A DNA stretch of 64,000 nucleotides from Methylobacterium sp. GXS13 (GCF_001455965.1 NZ_LKKO01000018.1:1-64000), one strand, 5' to 3'. Shown: positions 46,421 to 56,422, numbered from the stretch's first letter. The notes: generated from the letters alone by a model not told the origin. A program made the numbers and translations.

Positions 46421-46645
46421 TTAATGCTCGCGGCTGCGGGCGCCGCCTGCGATGGGGCGAAGATGCAGGAAGCTGCGCTCCCCCGTAGCCGCCTCGGCCA
46501 CGTGCTGGATCGTGTCGAGCAGCTCGGTGACCGCCTGCGGCGCGTCAGGGCGGAACTGCGCCTTGGGCTCGACCCAGCGCTTCTGGGTGCGCCTCGCGGC
46601 GATCTGAGCCTCACTCAGCGCATCGAAATCCCGGCGTCGAACCAT
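46421..46645 (-). CDS. Hypothetical protein, 74 residues
   Basis: Starts at ATG 46645 with GGAGGGCAGGGCC upstream (good ribosome-binding site). The sequence MVRRRDFDALSEAQIAARRT is charged and helical, the middle AVTELLDTIQHVAEAATGER amphipathic. No transmembrane segment and no family I can name. Small cytoplasmic protein; operon relation to the downstream gene at 45946 is unclear. Confidence 0.5.
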   Translation of the reverse strand: MVRRRDFDALSEAQIAARRTQKRWVEPKAQFRPDAPQAVTELLDTIQHVAEAATGERSFLHLRPIAGGARSREH

Positions 46646-46848
46646 GGCCCTGCCCTCCGCCGGTAACTGTGTCGGGGCATGGTTGACGAACGGTTAATAG
46701 GCCTGCCGGATCGATGCCGGCACGGCGGCCATATCCCACCGAGGGGAGGGCTGCCGTGCCGCGGGGTGACGGCGCGCGAGCCTATAGTGACCCCGGTCCG
46801 CGCGGGTCCGGCTGGTCCGCTAAAGATTGCCAAGCTTCATCACCGCGT

Positions 46849-47010
46849 CTGATCCCTGAGTGGAGCCTGGAGGAGGCCCTGGCCGAAGCGCACAGCGTGA
46901 TCGAAGAAATGGCGGGCTCCGTCGGGACGGGCGCCCCCGGCGCAACGTGGACCCTCGTGGTTCGGAAGGCGGCCGGCTCGGTGGTCGGCCGCGTCCCGAT
47001 CCGGGCGTGA
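46849..47010 (+). pseudogene. DUF6894-like C-terminal fragment
   Basis: The frame ends EWSLEEALAEAHSVIEEMAG, then WTLVVRKAAGSVVGRVPIRA. This helix followed by a W-T-L-V-V strand resembles the C-terminal half of short DUF6894-type proteins common in Methylobacterium. The expected N-terminus (strand-rich, YFDxxDG) is not found upstream, and no ATG or good ribosome-binding site is available, so I call it a fragment. Confidence 0.45.
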
Positions 47011-47145
47011 CGGCGCCGCGATCAAAGAACCCGCCGCGGCACAGGCCGGGCGGGTTTGAAGGTGATCTCGTCTCGGAGAAGGCCGCACCCTAAACACTGC
47101 ATTCCATCGCTACATCCCCCATCCGGGGGACAGCCTCCACACGAT

Positions 47146-47173
47146 TCAGCGATCCCTCGTCAGCGATCCCTCG
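47146..47173. repeat. 14-bp perfect tandem duplication
   Basis: TCAGCGATCCCTCG occurs twice in direct tandem (47146-47159 and 47160-47173), in the gap after the DUF6894-like fragment and before the lactonase stop. Probably replication slippage; no function seen. Confidence 0.8.
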
Positions 47174-47205
47174 GCCGGGTGTGGCCGGCCCCGTAGATCA
47201 AGCCA

Positions 47206-48069
47206 TCAGCGGCCGAAGGCGCGGGGCGGCAGGCCGGTCACTTCGACATCGAGCTCGAACAGCGCCCCGGCGGACGGCTCGTGCTCGACGCCCCGCGACG
47301 CCGACGTGACGAACAACCGATCGAGCCCGGGGCCCGCGAAGGCGCAGCTCGTGATGTTGGTGGCTGGGAGCGGGATCGCCCGCAGGAGGCGCCCGTCCGG
47401 ATCCAGCCGGCTGATCCGGCCCGCCCCCCAATGGGCGATCCAGAGGCAGCCATCGGCATCCGTGGTCATCCCGTCCGGCCAGCCCCAGGCCTCGGGAAAG
47501 CGCAGGAATTCGCGTTTGCCCGACAGGGTCCCGTCGGCAGCGAGATCGAAGGCGAAAACGGTCCGGGCCGCGCTGTCGCTGTGATAGAGGATCCGGCCGT
47601 CGCGGCTGAACGTCGGGCCGTTGGCAACGCCGTAATCGCCGTCCATCCGGCGCCAGGTCAGGTCGGGATCGAGCCGGTGCAGGGCCCCCGAGATTGCGGT
47701 CTCGGCCTGGTGCATGCTCCCGGCCCAGATCCGGCCGGCCGAGTCGACCTTGGCGTCGTTCAAGCGGTTGTCCGGGTAATCCGGCTCCGGATCGCCGATC
47801 GGCGTCACGCTGCCGGCCTCTAGGTCGAACAGTGCAAAGCCGCTCTTCAGGCCGATCACGAAGTCGCGCCGGCCGGCGCGGGGGATGATCCAGCCGATCG
47901 GCTCCGGGAACGGGCGCGTGCCCGTCTGGCCGCTCGCGAGGTCGAGCCAGCGGAGGGCCGGCGCCTCGATATCGACCCAGAACAGCCGCCCCCGCTCCGG
48001 CACCCAGATGGGGCCTTCGCCGAGTCGGTCGCGCTCGGCACGGGGGACGATGCGAAACTGTGCTTCCAT
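47206..48069 (-). CDS. SMP-30/gluconolactonase-family sugar lactonase
   Basis: Encodes 287 residues. The propeller hydrolase pattern is clear: LGEGPIWVPERGRLFWVDIE (Glu metal ligand), DNRLNDAKVDSAGRIWAGSM (N-D-x-K and metal ligand), NGPTFSRDGRILYHSDS, and WGWPDGMTTDADGCLWIAHW (Asp). These match pentonolactonases such as XylC/AraB that open aldonolactones to aldonic acids. It is placed 70 bases downstream of the FucP-like transporter gene on the same strand, within the pentose-oxidation cluster. Cytoplasmic; divalent-metal dependent by family knowledge. Confidence 0.9.
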   Translation of the reverse strand: MEAQFRIVPRAERDRLGEGPIWVPERGRLFWVDIEAPALRWLDLASGQTGTRPFPEPIGWIIPRAGRRDFVIGLKSGFALFDLEAGSVTPIGDPEPDYPDNRLNDAKVDSAGRIWAGSMHQAETAISGALHRLDPDLTWRRMDGDYGVANGPTFSRDGRILYHSDSAARTVFAFDLAADGTLSGKREFLRFPEAWGWPDGMTTDADGCLWIAHWGAGRISRLDPDGRLLRAIPLPATNITSCAFAGPGLDRLFVTSASRGVEHEPSAGALFELDVEVTGLPPRAFGR

Positions 48070-48139
48070 GGATTGCCTTGTCCAGTCCGGCGACGGGGCA
48101 CGGCCCGCCGCCACGTGCGGCCTCGCCGACGATGGCTGA

Positions 48140-49447
48140 TCAGGCGCGGTCGGAGGCGACTTGGCCCGGCCGGCTGCCCCAGAGGGCGAAGAACAGGACG
48201 TAGAGCTCGCAGGCGGCGGTGATCAGGAAGGAATACTGCAGGCCGAACCGGTCGGCGGCCCAGCCCTGCACCACCACCAGGGAGCCCCCGGCGATCGCCA
48301 TAATCAGCAGGCCCGCCCCCTCCTCGGTCAGGGGCCCGAGGCCGCGGATGCCGAGGGTGAAGATCGTCGGGAACATGACGGCGTGGAACAACCCCACGGA
48401 GATCAGCGCCCACATCGCGAGCGACCCGGTCGCGAAGGTCGCCACCAGCATCACCGCGAAGGCCGCGATGGCCGCACCGGCCAGGATGGTCTCGGCGGAG
48501 CGCCCCTGCATCAGGTAGCTGCCGACGAAGCGGCCGACCATCATCCCACCCCAGAGCAGGAACAGGTAATGCGAGGCCTGCGTGTGCGTGAGGTTGCCGA
48601 TCTCCGGCTGCGAGACGAAGTTGATGAACAGGTTCGAGACCCCGATCTCGGCGATCAGGTAGATGAAGATCGCCGGCACGCCGAACACGAGGTTGCGGTG
48701 GCGCCAGAGCGACAGGCCCGCGCGCTCGACCCTGGCGGCGCGCTTCGCGCCGCCGCTTCCGATGGCCGGCAGCGGGAAGCGCGCGATCACCACGGCCAGT
48801 ACGACGAGGATCGCCGCCACGATCAGGTAGGGGAGTTGCACCGACTGCGCGTCGGCTAGCCGTTCGGCCGGACTCAGGGTGACGCCGGCGGCGACGTTGC
48901 CCGAGGCGGAGCGGCCGAGGATCAGGTAGCCGCCGAACAAAGGCGCCAGGGTCGTGCCGAACGAGTTGAAGGCCTGGACGAGGTTGAGGCGCGCCGGGGC
49001 GCCCTCCTGCGGCCCGACCACCGCCACGTAGGGGTTGGCGGCGACCTGGAGCAGGGTGATGCCGCTGGCGATCACGAACAGGGCGGTCAGCGTGATCGCG
49101 TACGAGACCTGGTGCGAGGCCAGGACCATGCCGAGGGTCCCCAGCGCCATGATGCAGAGGCCCACCACCAGGGCGCGCTGGTAGCCGATGCGCGCGATCA
49201 GCTTCGCCGCCGGGATCGACGCAATGAAATACGCGATGAACCACACCGACTCGATCAGCGTGGTCTGCGTGTAGCTGAGGTCGAACACGCTCCGCAGATG
49301 GGGCAGCAGCGTGTTGTTGATGACCGTGATGAAGCCCCACATGAAGAACAGGCTCGCGAGCAGCGAGAGAGCCGGGCGGTAGCTGCCCTCCTCCCGCGTC
49401 ATCGTCCCCGCCGCGGGCGACCCGAGGCTCGCGATCGGTCCTGCCAT
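48140..49447 (-). CDS. FucP/GluP-family sugar:H+ symporter
   Basis: Encodes 435 residues, about twelve helices. Diagnostic segments are LLASLFFMWGFITVINNTLL, IPAAKLIARIGYQRALVVGL, LLQVAANPYVAVVGP and NLVQAFNSFGTTLAPLFGGY, as in fucose and glucose/galactose FucP-type permeases. It probably imports L-arabinose, D-galactose or D-xylose for the oxidative pathway in this cluster. It is divergent from the first galM; between them lies a TGTATGAGTA word, the suspected operator of the local GntR regulator. The lactonase gene follows. Confidence 0.9.
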   Translation of the reverse strand: MAGPIASLGSPAAGTMTREEGSYRPALSLLASLFFMWGFITVINNTLLPHLRSVFDLSYTQTTLIESVWFIAYFIASIPAAKLIARIGYQRALVVGLCIMALGTLGMVLASHQVSYAITLTALFVIASGITLLQVAANPYVAVVGPQEGAPARLNLVQAFNSFGTTLAPLFGGYLILGRSASGNVAAGVTLSPAERLADAQSVQLPYLIVAAILVVLAVVIARFPLPAIGSGGAKRAARVERAGLSLWRHRNLVFGVPAIFIYLIAEIGVSNLFINFVSQPEIGNLTHTQASHYLFLLWGGMMVGRFVGSYLMQGRSAETILAGAAIAAFAVMLVATFATGSLAMWALISVGLFHAVMFPTIFTLGIRGLGPLTEEGAGLLIMAIAGGSLVVVQGWAADRFGLQYSFLITAACELYVLFFALWGSRPGQVASDRA

Positions 49448-49504
49448 CGAACGTTTCCTCTTGCCGCAGCCGCCTTACCGGGGCCCCTTGTTGTAGAAGA
49501 CAAT

Positions 49505-49514
49505 TGTATGAGTA
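49505..49514. promoter_or_regulatory. Candidate GntR operator in the transporter/galM divergent promoter
   Basis: TGTATGAGTA within ACAATTGTATGAGTATATAG, located in the divergent region between the FucP-like gene and the first galM. The same 10-mer occurs at 50872 and 54812, each in a promoter region of this cluster. Confidence 0.6.
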
Positions 49515-49615
49515 TATAGCGATTCTACGGACGTCAACCGCGGCCTCCGTCGAGGACCCGCGCCCGGTCGGCAAACGGTCGGCACGACGCGGTGGGCATC
49601 GCACGGGGGGATCGC

Positions 49616-50767
49616 ATGCGTGGAGCAGGATCGGTAGCGCTGGGTGCCTGTGCAGCAATCCCGATGGCCGCACAGGCGGCCGAACCGGTCCGGACGCTGT
49701 TCGGCACCCTCCCGGACGGCCGCACCGTCGAGGAGGTGACGCTCACCAACGGCAAGGGCGTCACCGCCCGGGTGATCGCCTGGGGTGCCCTGCTGCGGAG
49801 CCTCGAGGTGCCCGACCGCGCCGGCAAACCCGCCGACATCGTCCTCGGCTACGGCGATCTCGCCGGCTACCTCGCCCAACCCAACTATTTCGGCGTCAGC
49901 GTCGGGCGCTACGCCAACCGGATCCGTGGTGGCCGCTTCACGCTCGACGGTCGGACCTACACACTCGCCACCAACGACGGCCCCAACGCCCTTCACGGCG
50001 GCATCGCGGGCTTCGACAAGCGGCTCTGGACCATCACCGAGGTGAAAGGCGGTGCCACGCCATCGGTCACCTTGCGCTACGTCAGCCCGGACGGCGAGGA
50101 GGGCTATCCCGGCACGCTCACGGTCACCGCAACCTACGCCCTGGACGACACCGACACCCTCACGGTCACCTACCTCGCCACCACCGACAAGCCGACCATC
50201 GTCAACCTGACCAATCACAGCTTCTTCAACCTCGCCGGCGAGGGCTCCGGCCGCGCGGTCCTGGATAACATCCTGACCATTCCGGCCGGCCGCTACACGC
50301 CGGTCGATGCGACGCTTATCCCCACGGGGGAGCAGGTCCCGGTGGCGGGCACGCCGTTCGATTTCCGCAAACCGACGGTGATCGGGTCCCGCATCCGCGA
50401 CGGACGCGACATCCAGATCGTGCGCGGGCGCGGCTACGACCACAACTGGGTCGTGACCGACGCACCCACTGCCGAGCCGCACCTCGTGGCCCGGGTCGAG
50501 GATCCGGCATCGGGCCGCGTCCTCGAAGTCGCCAGCAACCAGCCCGGCGTGCAGTTCTACGCGGGCAACTTCCTCGATGCGACCGCGGTGGGCAAATCCG
50601 GCCTCGCTTATCGGCAATCGGACGCCCTGGCGCTGGAGCCCGGGCTGTTCCCCGACACCCCGAACCAGCCGGCCTTCGGCTCGGCCCGGCTCGATCCGGG
50701 CGCGACCTATCGGAACGTGATCACCTATCGCTTCTCCACCAGCGCGGCGCAGCGAGGCCACGAGTGA
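49616..50767 (+). CDS. galM: Exported aldose 1-epimerase (mutarotase), copy 1
   Basis: Encodes 383 residues from ATG 49616 (CGGGGGGATCGC upstream). A signal peptide ([20 protein letters not shown]) makes it periplasmic. GalM motifs: [48 protein letters not shown] (catalytic His) and [15 protein letters not shown] (catalytic Glu). It interconverts alpha and beta anomers, supplying the form used by the dehydrogenase. Copy 2 follows, about 173 bases downstream, and is nearly the same protein. Confidence 0.93.
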   Translation: MRGAGSVALGACAAIPMAAQAAEPVRTLFGTLPDGRTVEEVTLTNGKGVTARVIAWGALLRSLEVPDRAGKPADIVLGYGDLAGYLAQPNYFGVSVGRYANRIRGGRFTLDGRTYTLATNDGPNALHGGIAGFDKRLWTITEVKGGATPSVTLRYVSPDGEEGYPGTLTVTATYALDDTDTLTVTYLATTDKPTIVNLTNHSFFNLAGEGSGRAVLDNILTIPAGRYTPVDATLIPTGEQVPVAGTPFDFRKPTVIGSRIRDGRDIQIVRGRGYDHNWVVTDAPTAEPHLVARVEDPASGRVLEVASNQPGVQFYAGNFLDATAVGKSGLAYRQSDALALEPGLFPDTPNQPAFGSARLDPGATYRNVITYRFSTSAAQRGHE

Positions 50768-50871
50768 CGGGTTGCCCCGCAGGATCGACATGACCGCGAT
50801 CCCCGAGGGCGCGCCTGATTTCAGCATCGGCGCCGGGACACTGCGACCGCCCCAGGCACCACAACCTGATG

Positions 50872-50881
50872 TGTATGAGTA
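50872..50881. promoter_or_regulatory. Candidate GntR operator between galM copies
   Basis: TGTATGAGTA occurs 60 bases upstream of the galM copy 2 start, so the second copy, together with the dehydratase, may have its own regulated promoter. Confidence 0.55.
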
Positions 50882-50940
50882 AACGGTGTGGCCTGCACGT
50901 AATCGGCAGGCCAACCCGCCGACGGCAAAGGAAAGTGCGG

Positions 50941-52092
50941 ATGCGTGGGTTGAGTTGGTTGGTGCTTTGCGCTTGTGCGGCGATCCCGGTGGTCGCCCAG
51001 GCGGCCGAGCCGGTCCGAACCGTGTTCGGCACCCTGCCGGATGGCCGCACCGTCGAGGAGGTAACGCTGACCAACGGCAAGGGCGTCACCGCCCGGGTGA
51101 TTGCCTGGGGCGCCCTGCTGCGGACCCTCGAAGTCCCGGACCGCGCCGGGAAGCCCGCCGACATCGTCCTCGGCTACAACGATCTCGCCACGTATCTCGA
51201 CAAGCCGAAGCGGTTCGGGGTGACCGTCGGGCGTTACGCCAACCGGATCCGAGGCGGGCATTTCACCCTCGACGGCCGGACCTACACCCTGGCCACCAAT
51301 GACGGCCCGAACACCCTGCACGGCGGCAATGCCGGCTTCGACAAGCGGCTTTGGACCATCACCGAGGTGAAAGGCGGTGCCACGCCATCGGTCACCTTGC
51401 GCTACGTCAGCCCGGACGGCGAGGAGGGTTTTCCCGGCACGCTCACCGTGACCGCGACCTACGCGCTGGACGCCGCCGACACGCTCACCATCACCTACCA
51501 GGCCACCACCGACAAGCCGACCGTCGTCAACCTGACCAACCACAGCTTCTTCAACCTGGCCGGCGAGGGCTCAGGTCGCTCGGTCCTCGACCAGATTCTG
51601 ACCATCCCGGCCGAGCGCTACACCCCGGTCGACGCCACGCAGATCCCCACGGGTGAGCAGGTCCCGGTGGCGGGCACGCCGTTCGACTTCCGCAAGCCGA
51701 CGGTGATCGGGTCGCACATCCGCGACGGGCGGGACATCCAGATCGTGCGCGGGCGCGGCTACGACCATAACTGGGTCGTGACCGAGACGCCCACCGCCGA
51801 GCCGCACCCCGTTGCGAAGATCGAGGATCCTCACTCGGGCCGGGTTCTGGAGGTCGCCAGCAACCAGCCAGGTGTGCAATTCTACACCGGAAACTTCATC
51901 GATGCGACCGTGGTGGGTAAATCCGGCCTCGTTTACCGGCAGTCGGACGCCCTCGCGATCGAGCCCGAATTGTTCCCCGACACGCCGAACCAGCCGGCCT
52001 TCGGCTCGGCCCGGCTCGACCCCGGCGCCACATACCGGAACGTGATCACCTACCGCTTCTCCGCCAGCTCCGCACCCCGGACTCAGCCATGA
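50941..52092 (+). CDS. galM: Exported aldose 1-epimerase (mutarotase), copy 2
   Basis: Encodes 383 residues from ATG 50941 (AAAGGAAAGTGCGG upstream). The signal peptide [20 protein letters not shown] and all GalM motifs ([50 protein letters not shown]) are conserved. Almost every residue matches copy 1; a 77-base stretch (51352-51428) is identical to 50027-50103 at nucleotide level, showing recent duplication or gene conversion. The stop overlaps the dehydratase start (ATGA), so the two are translationally coupled. Confidence 0.93.
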   Translation: MRGLSWLVLCACAAIPVVAQAAEPVRTVFGTLPDGRTVEEVTLTNGKGVTARVIAWGALLRTLEVPDRAGKPADIVLGYNDLATYLDKPKRFGVTVGRYANRIRGGHFTLDGRTYTLATNDGPNTLHGGNAGFDKRLWTITEVKGGATPSVTLRYVSPDGEEGFPGTLTVTATYALDAADTLTITYQATTDKPTVVNLTNHSFFNLAGEGSGRSVLDQILTIPAERYTPVDATQIPTGEQVPVAGTPFDFRKPTVIGSHIRDGRDIQIVRGRGYDHNWVVTETPTAEPHPVAKIEDPHSGRVLEVASNQPGVQFYTGNFIDATVVGKSGLVYRQSDALAIEPELFPDTPNQPAFGSARLDPGATYRNVITYRFSASSAPRTQP

Positions 52093-53888
52093 CCGATCGC
52101 CCGACCAACCGCCCCCTGCGCTCGCGCGCCTGGTTCGACAACCCTGACAATATCGACATGACCGCGCTCTACCTGGAGCGCTACCTGAATTTCGGCCTGA
52201 GCCTGGAGGAACTCCGCTCGGGCAAGCCGATCATCGGCATCGCCCAGACCGGCTCGGACCTGTCGCCGTGCAACCGGCACCATCTCGTCCTGGCGGAGCG
52301 CGTGCGCGAGGGCATCCGCGAGGCCGGTGGCATCGCGCTCGAATTCCCGGTCCATCCGATCCAGGAGACCGGTAAGCGGCCCACCGCCGGCCTCGACCGC
52401 AACCTCGCCTATCTCGGCCTGGTCGAGCTCCTGTACGGCTACCCCCTCGACGGCGTGGTGCTGACCACCGGCTGCGACAAGACCACCCCGGCCTGCCTGA
52501 TGGCGGCCGCCACCGTGAACATCCCGGCCATCGCCCTGTCGGTGGGGCCGATGCTCAACGGCTGGTACAAGGGTCAGCGCACCGGCTCCGGCACGATCGT
52601 GTGGCGGGCGCGCCAGATGCTGGCCGCGGGGGAAATCGACAACGACGGCTTCATCAAGCTGGTGACCTCGTCTGCGCCCTCCACCGGCTACTGCAACACC
52701 ATGGGTACGGCGACGACGATGAATGCCCTCGGCGAGGCGCTCGGCATGATGCTGCCGGGCTCCGCGGCGATCCCGGCGCCCTACCGGGACCGCCAGGAGG
52801 TCGCCTACCGCACGGGCAAGCGTATCGTGGAGATGGTCGCTGAGGACCTGAAGCCGACCGACATCCTGACCCGCGAGGCCTTTCTCAACGCGATCGTGCT
52901 CAACTCGGCGATCGGCGGCTCCACCAACGCCCCGATCCACCTGGCCGCGCTCGCCCGCCATGCGGGGGTCGAGCTCGACATCGCCGATTGGCAGACGCAC
53001 GGCCTCGACGTGCCGCTGCTCGTCAATCTGCAACCGGCGGGCGAGTATCTCGGTGAGGATTATTATCGCGCCGGCGGCCTCCCGGCGGTGGCCGCGCAGT
53101 TGATGCAACGCGGGCTGCTCCACGAGAACGCCCTGACGGTGAACGGCCGCACCATCGGCGACAATTGCCGCGACGCGGTGATCGAGGACGAGGATGTGAT
53201 CCGCCCGATCGACCGGCCGCTGAAGGAGGCGGCAGGCTTCCTGGTGCTGCGCGGCAACCTGTTCGACGCCGCGATCATGAAGACCAGCGTGATCGGAGAG
53301 GAATTTCGGCTGCGCTACCTCTCGAACCCCGAGGATCCGGAGGCCTTCGAGGGCCGGGCCGTGGTGTTCGACGGACCGGAGGATTACCACCACCGCATCG
53401 ACGACCCGGCGCTGGGGATCGACGACAACAGCATCCTGATCATGCGGGGCGCCGGCCCCGTCGGCTATCCGGGCGCGGCCGAGGTGGTGAACATGCGCCC
53501 GCCCGCCTACCTGATCCGCTCCGGGGTGCACGCGCTGCCGTGCCTCGGCGACGGGCGTCAATCCGGCACCTCGGCCTCGCCGTCCATCCTTAACGCCTCG
53601 CCCGAGGCGGCGGTCGGCGGCGGCCTTGCGCTGCTGCGCACCGGCGATCGGGTGCGGATCGACCTGAAGCGCGGCACTGCCGACATGCTGCTCGACGCGG
53701 ACGAGATCGAGCGTCGGCGCAAGGCCCTCGAGGAGGCAGGGGGCTACGCCTATCCGGCGTCCCAGACCCCGTGGCAGGCGATCCAACGCGCATCCGTGGG
53801 GCAGATGCACACCGGCGCGATCCTCGAGGGCGCCGAGCGCTTCCAGCGGATTGCGCAGACCAGCGGGCTGCCGCGCGACAACCACTGA
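52089..53888 (+). CDS. IlvD/Edd-family aldonate dehydratase (pentonate type)
   Basis: Encodes 599 residues, the length of pentonate dehydratases (XylD/AraC type). Iron-sulfur and Mg ligands: [33 protein letters not shown] and [34 protein letters not shown] and [20 protein letters not shown] are also typical. It dehydrates L-arabinonate or D-xylonate to the 2-keto-3-deoxy acid. Cytoplasmic, with a [2Fe-2S] cluster by family knowledge. Substrate stereochemistry is not settled by sequence. Coupled to galM copy 2; a strong terminator follows. Confidence 0.93.
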   Translation: MTDRPTNRPLRSRAWFDNPDNIDMTALYLERYLNFGLSLEELRSGKPIIGIAQTGSDLSPCNRHHLVLAERVREGIREAGGIALEFPVHPIQETGKRPTAGLDRNLAYLGLVELLYGYPLDGVVLTTGCDKTTPACLMAAATVNIPAIALSVGPMLNGWYKGQRTGSGTIVWRARQMLAAGEIDNDGFIKLVTSSAPSTGYCNTMGTATTMNALGEALGMMLPGSAAIPAPYRDRQEVAYRTGKRIVEMVAEDLKPTDILTREAFLNAIVLNSAIGGSTNAPIHLAALARHAGVELDIADWQTHGLDVPLLVNLQPAGEYLGEDYYRAGGLPAVAAQLMQRGLLHENALTVNGRTIGDNCRDAVIEDEDVIRPIDRPLKEAAGFLVLRGNLFDAAIMKTSVIGEEFRLRYLSNPEDPEAFEGRAVVFDGPEDYHHRIDDPALGIDDNSILIMRGAGPVGYPGAAEVVNMRPPAYLIRSGVHALPCLGDGRQSGTSASPSILNASPEAAVGGGLALLRTGDRVRIDLKRGTADMLLDADEIERRRKALEEAGGYAYPASQTPWQAIQRASVGQMHTGAILEGAERFQRIAQTSGLPRDNH

Positions 53889-53896
53889 GCCGAAGC

Positions 53897-53930
53897 CCCG
53901 CCGCCGCGAGCGATGGCGGCGGGGTTTGTT
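53897..53930 (+). terminator. Rho-independent terminator after the dehydratase
   Basis: CCCCGCCGCC (53897-53906) pairs with GGCGGCGGGG (53916-53925) over a nine-base loop, followed by TTTGTTAT. It begins nine bases after the dehydratase stop and separates it from the convergent GntR gene. Confidence 0.85.
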
Positions 53931-54669
53931 ATGCCTTGAGCGAGAGCTCGGTGTCGGCGAGCGCGAGGCGGACCAGTTCGGTCATCGCCGTGCGCGCCGC
54001 CTCGACGTCGCCGGCCACGATTGCCTCGTACAGGATTCGGTGGTCCGGCATCGGATCCCGGGGCAGGGCGCTACGGCGCTGTTTAAAGATCGTCGTCCAC
54101 GTCACGGCCGCAGCAATGGAACTGGACAGGGCCATCAGCGGCCCGTTGCGCGCCGCCTCCAGGATCGTGTTGTGGAAGGCCTGGTCGGCGGCGCGCCCGA
54201 TCTCGGTGGAAAGTCCGTAGCGACCCATCTCCTCCAGGGCGTGGCCCATCCGGGAAATGTCGAGGCCCGAGCGCCGCTCCGCCGCCAGAGCCGCCGCCGC
54301 CGGCTCGACGATCATCCGCAATTCGAACAGATCCCGGATGAACGATTCACTCGGCTCGGCCTCGAAGGCCCAGGCGAGGATGTCCGGGTCGAGCAGATTC
54401 CAGCGGCTGCGCTGGGTCACGCGGGTGCCGGTGCGGGGCCGGCTCTCGACCAGCCCCTTGGCGCTCAGGATGCGGACCGCCTCGCGATAGGCGGTGCGCG
54501 AGACCTTCAGCTGCTCCGAGAACTCGATCTCGCCGGGCAGCACGTCCCCCGGCGCGTAGCGGCCGGCCAGGATAGCGATGCCCAGATCGCGCGCCACCGA
54601 GCCGTGGATTCGGCGCGAGCCCGAGGCCAGCGGCAGCTTGATGTCCTCGAACGCCGGATCCCCCCTCAC
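53929..54669 (-). CDS. GntR-family (FadR/FCD) transcriptional regulator
   Basis: Encodes 246 residues from GTG 54669, chosen for GGAGGTATCAG directly upstream. N-terminal winged helix: LGIAILAGRYAPGDVLPGEI, EQLKVSRTAYREAVRILSAK and GLVESRPRTGTRV. The C-terminal FCD helix bundle has FELRMIVEPAAAALAAER, DQAFHNTILEAARNGPL (His metal ligand) and HRILYEAIVAGDVEAARTAM (His), so it probably senses an organic or sugar acid through a metal. It is placed divergently from the semialdehyde dehydrogenase, with TGTATGAGTA in between. Presumed repressor of the cluster. Confidence 0.92.
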   Translation of the reverse strand: MRGDPAFEDIKLPLASGSRRIHGSVARDLGIAILAGRYAPGDVLPGEIEFSEQLKVSRTAYREAVRILSAKGLVESRPRTGTRVTQRSRWNLLDPDILAWAFEAEPSESFIRDLFELRMIVEPAAAALAAERRSGLDISRMGHALEEMGRYGLSTEIGRAADQAFHNTILEAARNGPLMALSSSIAAAVTWTTIFKQRRSALPRDPMPDHRILYEAIVAGDVEAARTAMTELVRLALADTELSLKA

Positions 54670-54811
54670 CTGATACCTCCAGTCCGAGCCGCCAGGACGG
54701 GGCAGGATCGCCGCGATCGTACCCGGAAGTTGTAGGAGTGCAAGCGCCGACACCCGCAGGCATCATAGTGCCGTGGCGCTTGCAGCCACTGCACAACTGC
54801 TCTAAGTTATT

Positions 54812-54821
54812 TGTATGAGTA
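54812..54821. promoter_or_regulatory. Candidate GntR operator at the dehydrogenase start
   Basis: Third copy of TGTATGAGTA, spanning the ATG of the semialdehyde dehydrogenase (54815), in the divergent region facing the GntR gene. Binding here could block both promoters, including autoregulation. Confidence 0.5.
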
Positions 54822-56422
54822 AAGAGCTGAGTGCCCTCGCCGAGATTCGCGGCACGATCCTGATCGGCGCCGCGGATTCGGCCACGGCAGATACCTTCCG
54901 AGCCGTCGATGCGGCAAGCGGAGCAGCGCTGGAGCCCGCCTTCTCGGCGGCCGGCCCGGCTGAGGTCGAGGCCGCCTGCGCCCTGGCGGATGCGGCGTTC
55001 CCGAGCTTTTCCGAATCGCCCCCCGCGGTGCGGGCCGATTTCCTGGACGCCGTGGCCGAGGCCGTGAACGCTCTTGGCGAGTCCTTGATCGCGCGGGCCA
55101 TGGCCGAGACCGGCCTGCCGCGTGCTCGGCTGGAGGGTGAGCGCGCGCGCACCGTCGGCCAACTGCGCTTGTTCGCCTCCGTCGTCCGCGCGGGCGACTG
55201 GGTCCAGGCCACGATCGATCCGGCCCAGCCCAAGCGCACGCCCCTGCCGCGGCCCGATCTGCGCCGCCGCCACGTCGCCGCCGGACCGGTGGCGGTGTTC
55301 GGCGCCAGCAACTTCCCGCTGGCCTTCTCGGTAGCCGGAGGCGACGCCGCCTCCGCGCTCGCGGCCGGCTGCCCGGTGGTGGTGAAGGGCCACCCGGCCC
55401 ATCCCGGCACCGGCGAACTGGTCGCCCGGGCGGTGCGGGCGGCGGTCGCCGCCAGCGGCCTGCATCCGGGCGTGTTCTCCTACCTGCCCGGGCCGTCGAA
55501 CGATCTCGGGACGGCGCTGGTCGCCGACCCGCGAATCAAGGCGGTGGGCTTCACCGGCTCGCGCGGCGGCGGCCTCGCCCTGATGCGGGTGGCGGCCGGC
55601 CGGCCCGAACCGATCCCGGTCTATGCCGAGATGAGCGCGGTCAATCCCGTCCTGCTGCTGCCGGGCGCCCTGCGGGCGCGGAGCGCGAGCCTGGCCGCCG
55701 GCTTCGTCCAGTCCCTGACCCTGGGGGCCGGGCAGTTCTGCACCAATCCGGGCCTGCTGATCGGAATTGCAGGCTCCGACCTCGACGCCTTCGCAGAGGC
55801 CGCCGCGACGGCGATCCGCGCGAGCACGCCGCACGCGATGCTGACCGCCGACATCCGCGCCCGCTTCGAGCAGGGCGTCGCCGAGATGGCGGCCCGCCCG
55901 GGAGTGACCGTGGCGGCCCGCGGGGAGGGGGCCGGGCCGGGGGGCGCCCCCGCCGCTCTGCTGCGGACGAACGGGGCGCGGTTCCTGGCGGATCCCGGCC
56001 TCGCCGACGAGATGTTCGGACCCGCGGCGATCCTGGTGGCGGCGGCGGACCTCGACGAGGTCAATCGCATCGTCGCCGCGCTCCCGGGCCAGCTCACCGC
56101 CACCCTGCACCTCGACCGCGCCGACGAGCATATCGCCGCCGGCCTGGTCCCGGCCCTGGCCCGCAAGGTCGGCCGCATCCTCGCCAATGGCTGGCCCACC
56201 GGCGTGGAGGTCGCCCCCGCGATGGTCCATGGCGGCCCGTTCCCGGCGACCTCGGACGGGCGCACCACCTCCGTCGGCACCCTGGCGATCGAGCGCTTCC
56301 TGCGCCCCGTCTGTTACCAGGACCTGCCCGAGGCGCTGCTGCCGCAGCCCCTGCGCCCGGACAATCCCTGGCATCTCACTCGCAGGGTCGACGGCACCCT
56401 CAGCCCGGCCTTCGAGCGCTGA
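54815..56422 (+). CDS. 2-oxoglutarate semialdehyde dehydrogenase (ALDH family)
   Basis: Encodes 535 residues. ALDH signatures: HVAAGPVAVFGASNFPLAFS (cofactor-binding), PVYAEMSAVNPVLLLPG (catalytic Glu) and SLTLGAGQFCTNPGLLIG (catalytic Cys). The length and VFGASNFPLAFSVAGGDAAS pattern are those of NADP-dependent 2,5-dioxopentanoate dehydrogenases (KGSADH; AraE/XylA role), which deliver 2-oxoglutarate to the TCA cycle, the final step of the Weimberg-type route. No clear ribosome-binding site precedes the ATG. First gene of a five-gene run to the porin. Confidence 0.92.
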   Translation: MSKELSALAEIRGTILIGAADSATADTFRAVDAASGAALEPAFSAAGPAEVEAACALADAAFPSFSESPPAVRADFLDAVAEAVNALGESLIARAMAETGLPRARLEGERARTVGQLRLFASVVRAGDWVQATIDPAQPKRTPLPRPDLRRRHVAAGPVAVFGASNFPLAFSVAGGDAASALAAGCPVVVKGHPAHPGTGELVARAVRAAVAASGLHPGVFSYLPGPSNDLGTALVADPRIKAVGFTGSRGGGLALMRVAAGRPEPIPVYAEMSAVNPVLLLPGALRARSASLAAGFVQSLTLGAGQFCTNPGLLIGIAGSDLDAFAEAAATAIRASTPHAMLTADIRARFEQGVAEMAARPGVTVAARGEGAGPGGAPAALLRTNGARFLADPGLADEMFGPAAILVAAADLDEVNRIVAALPGQLTATLHLDRADEHIAAGLVPALARKVGRILANGWPTGVEVAPAMVHGGPFPATSDGRTTSVGTLAIERFLRPVCYQDLPEALLPQPLRPDNPWHLTRRVDGTLSPAFER

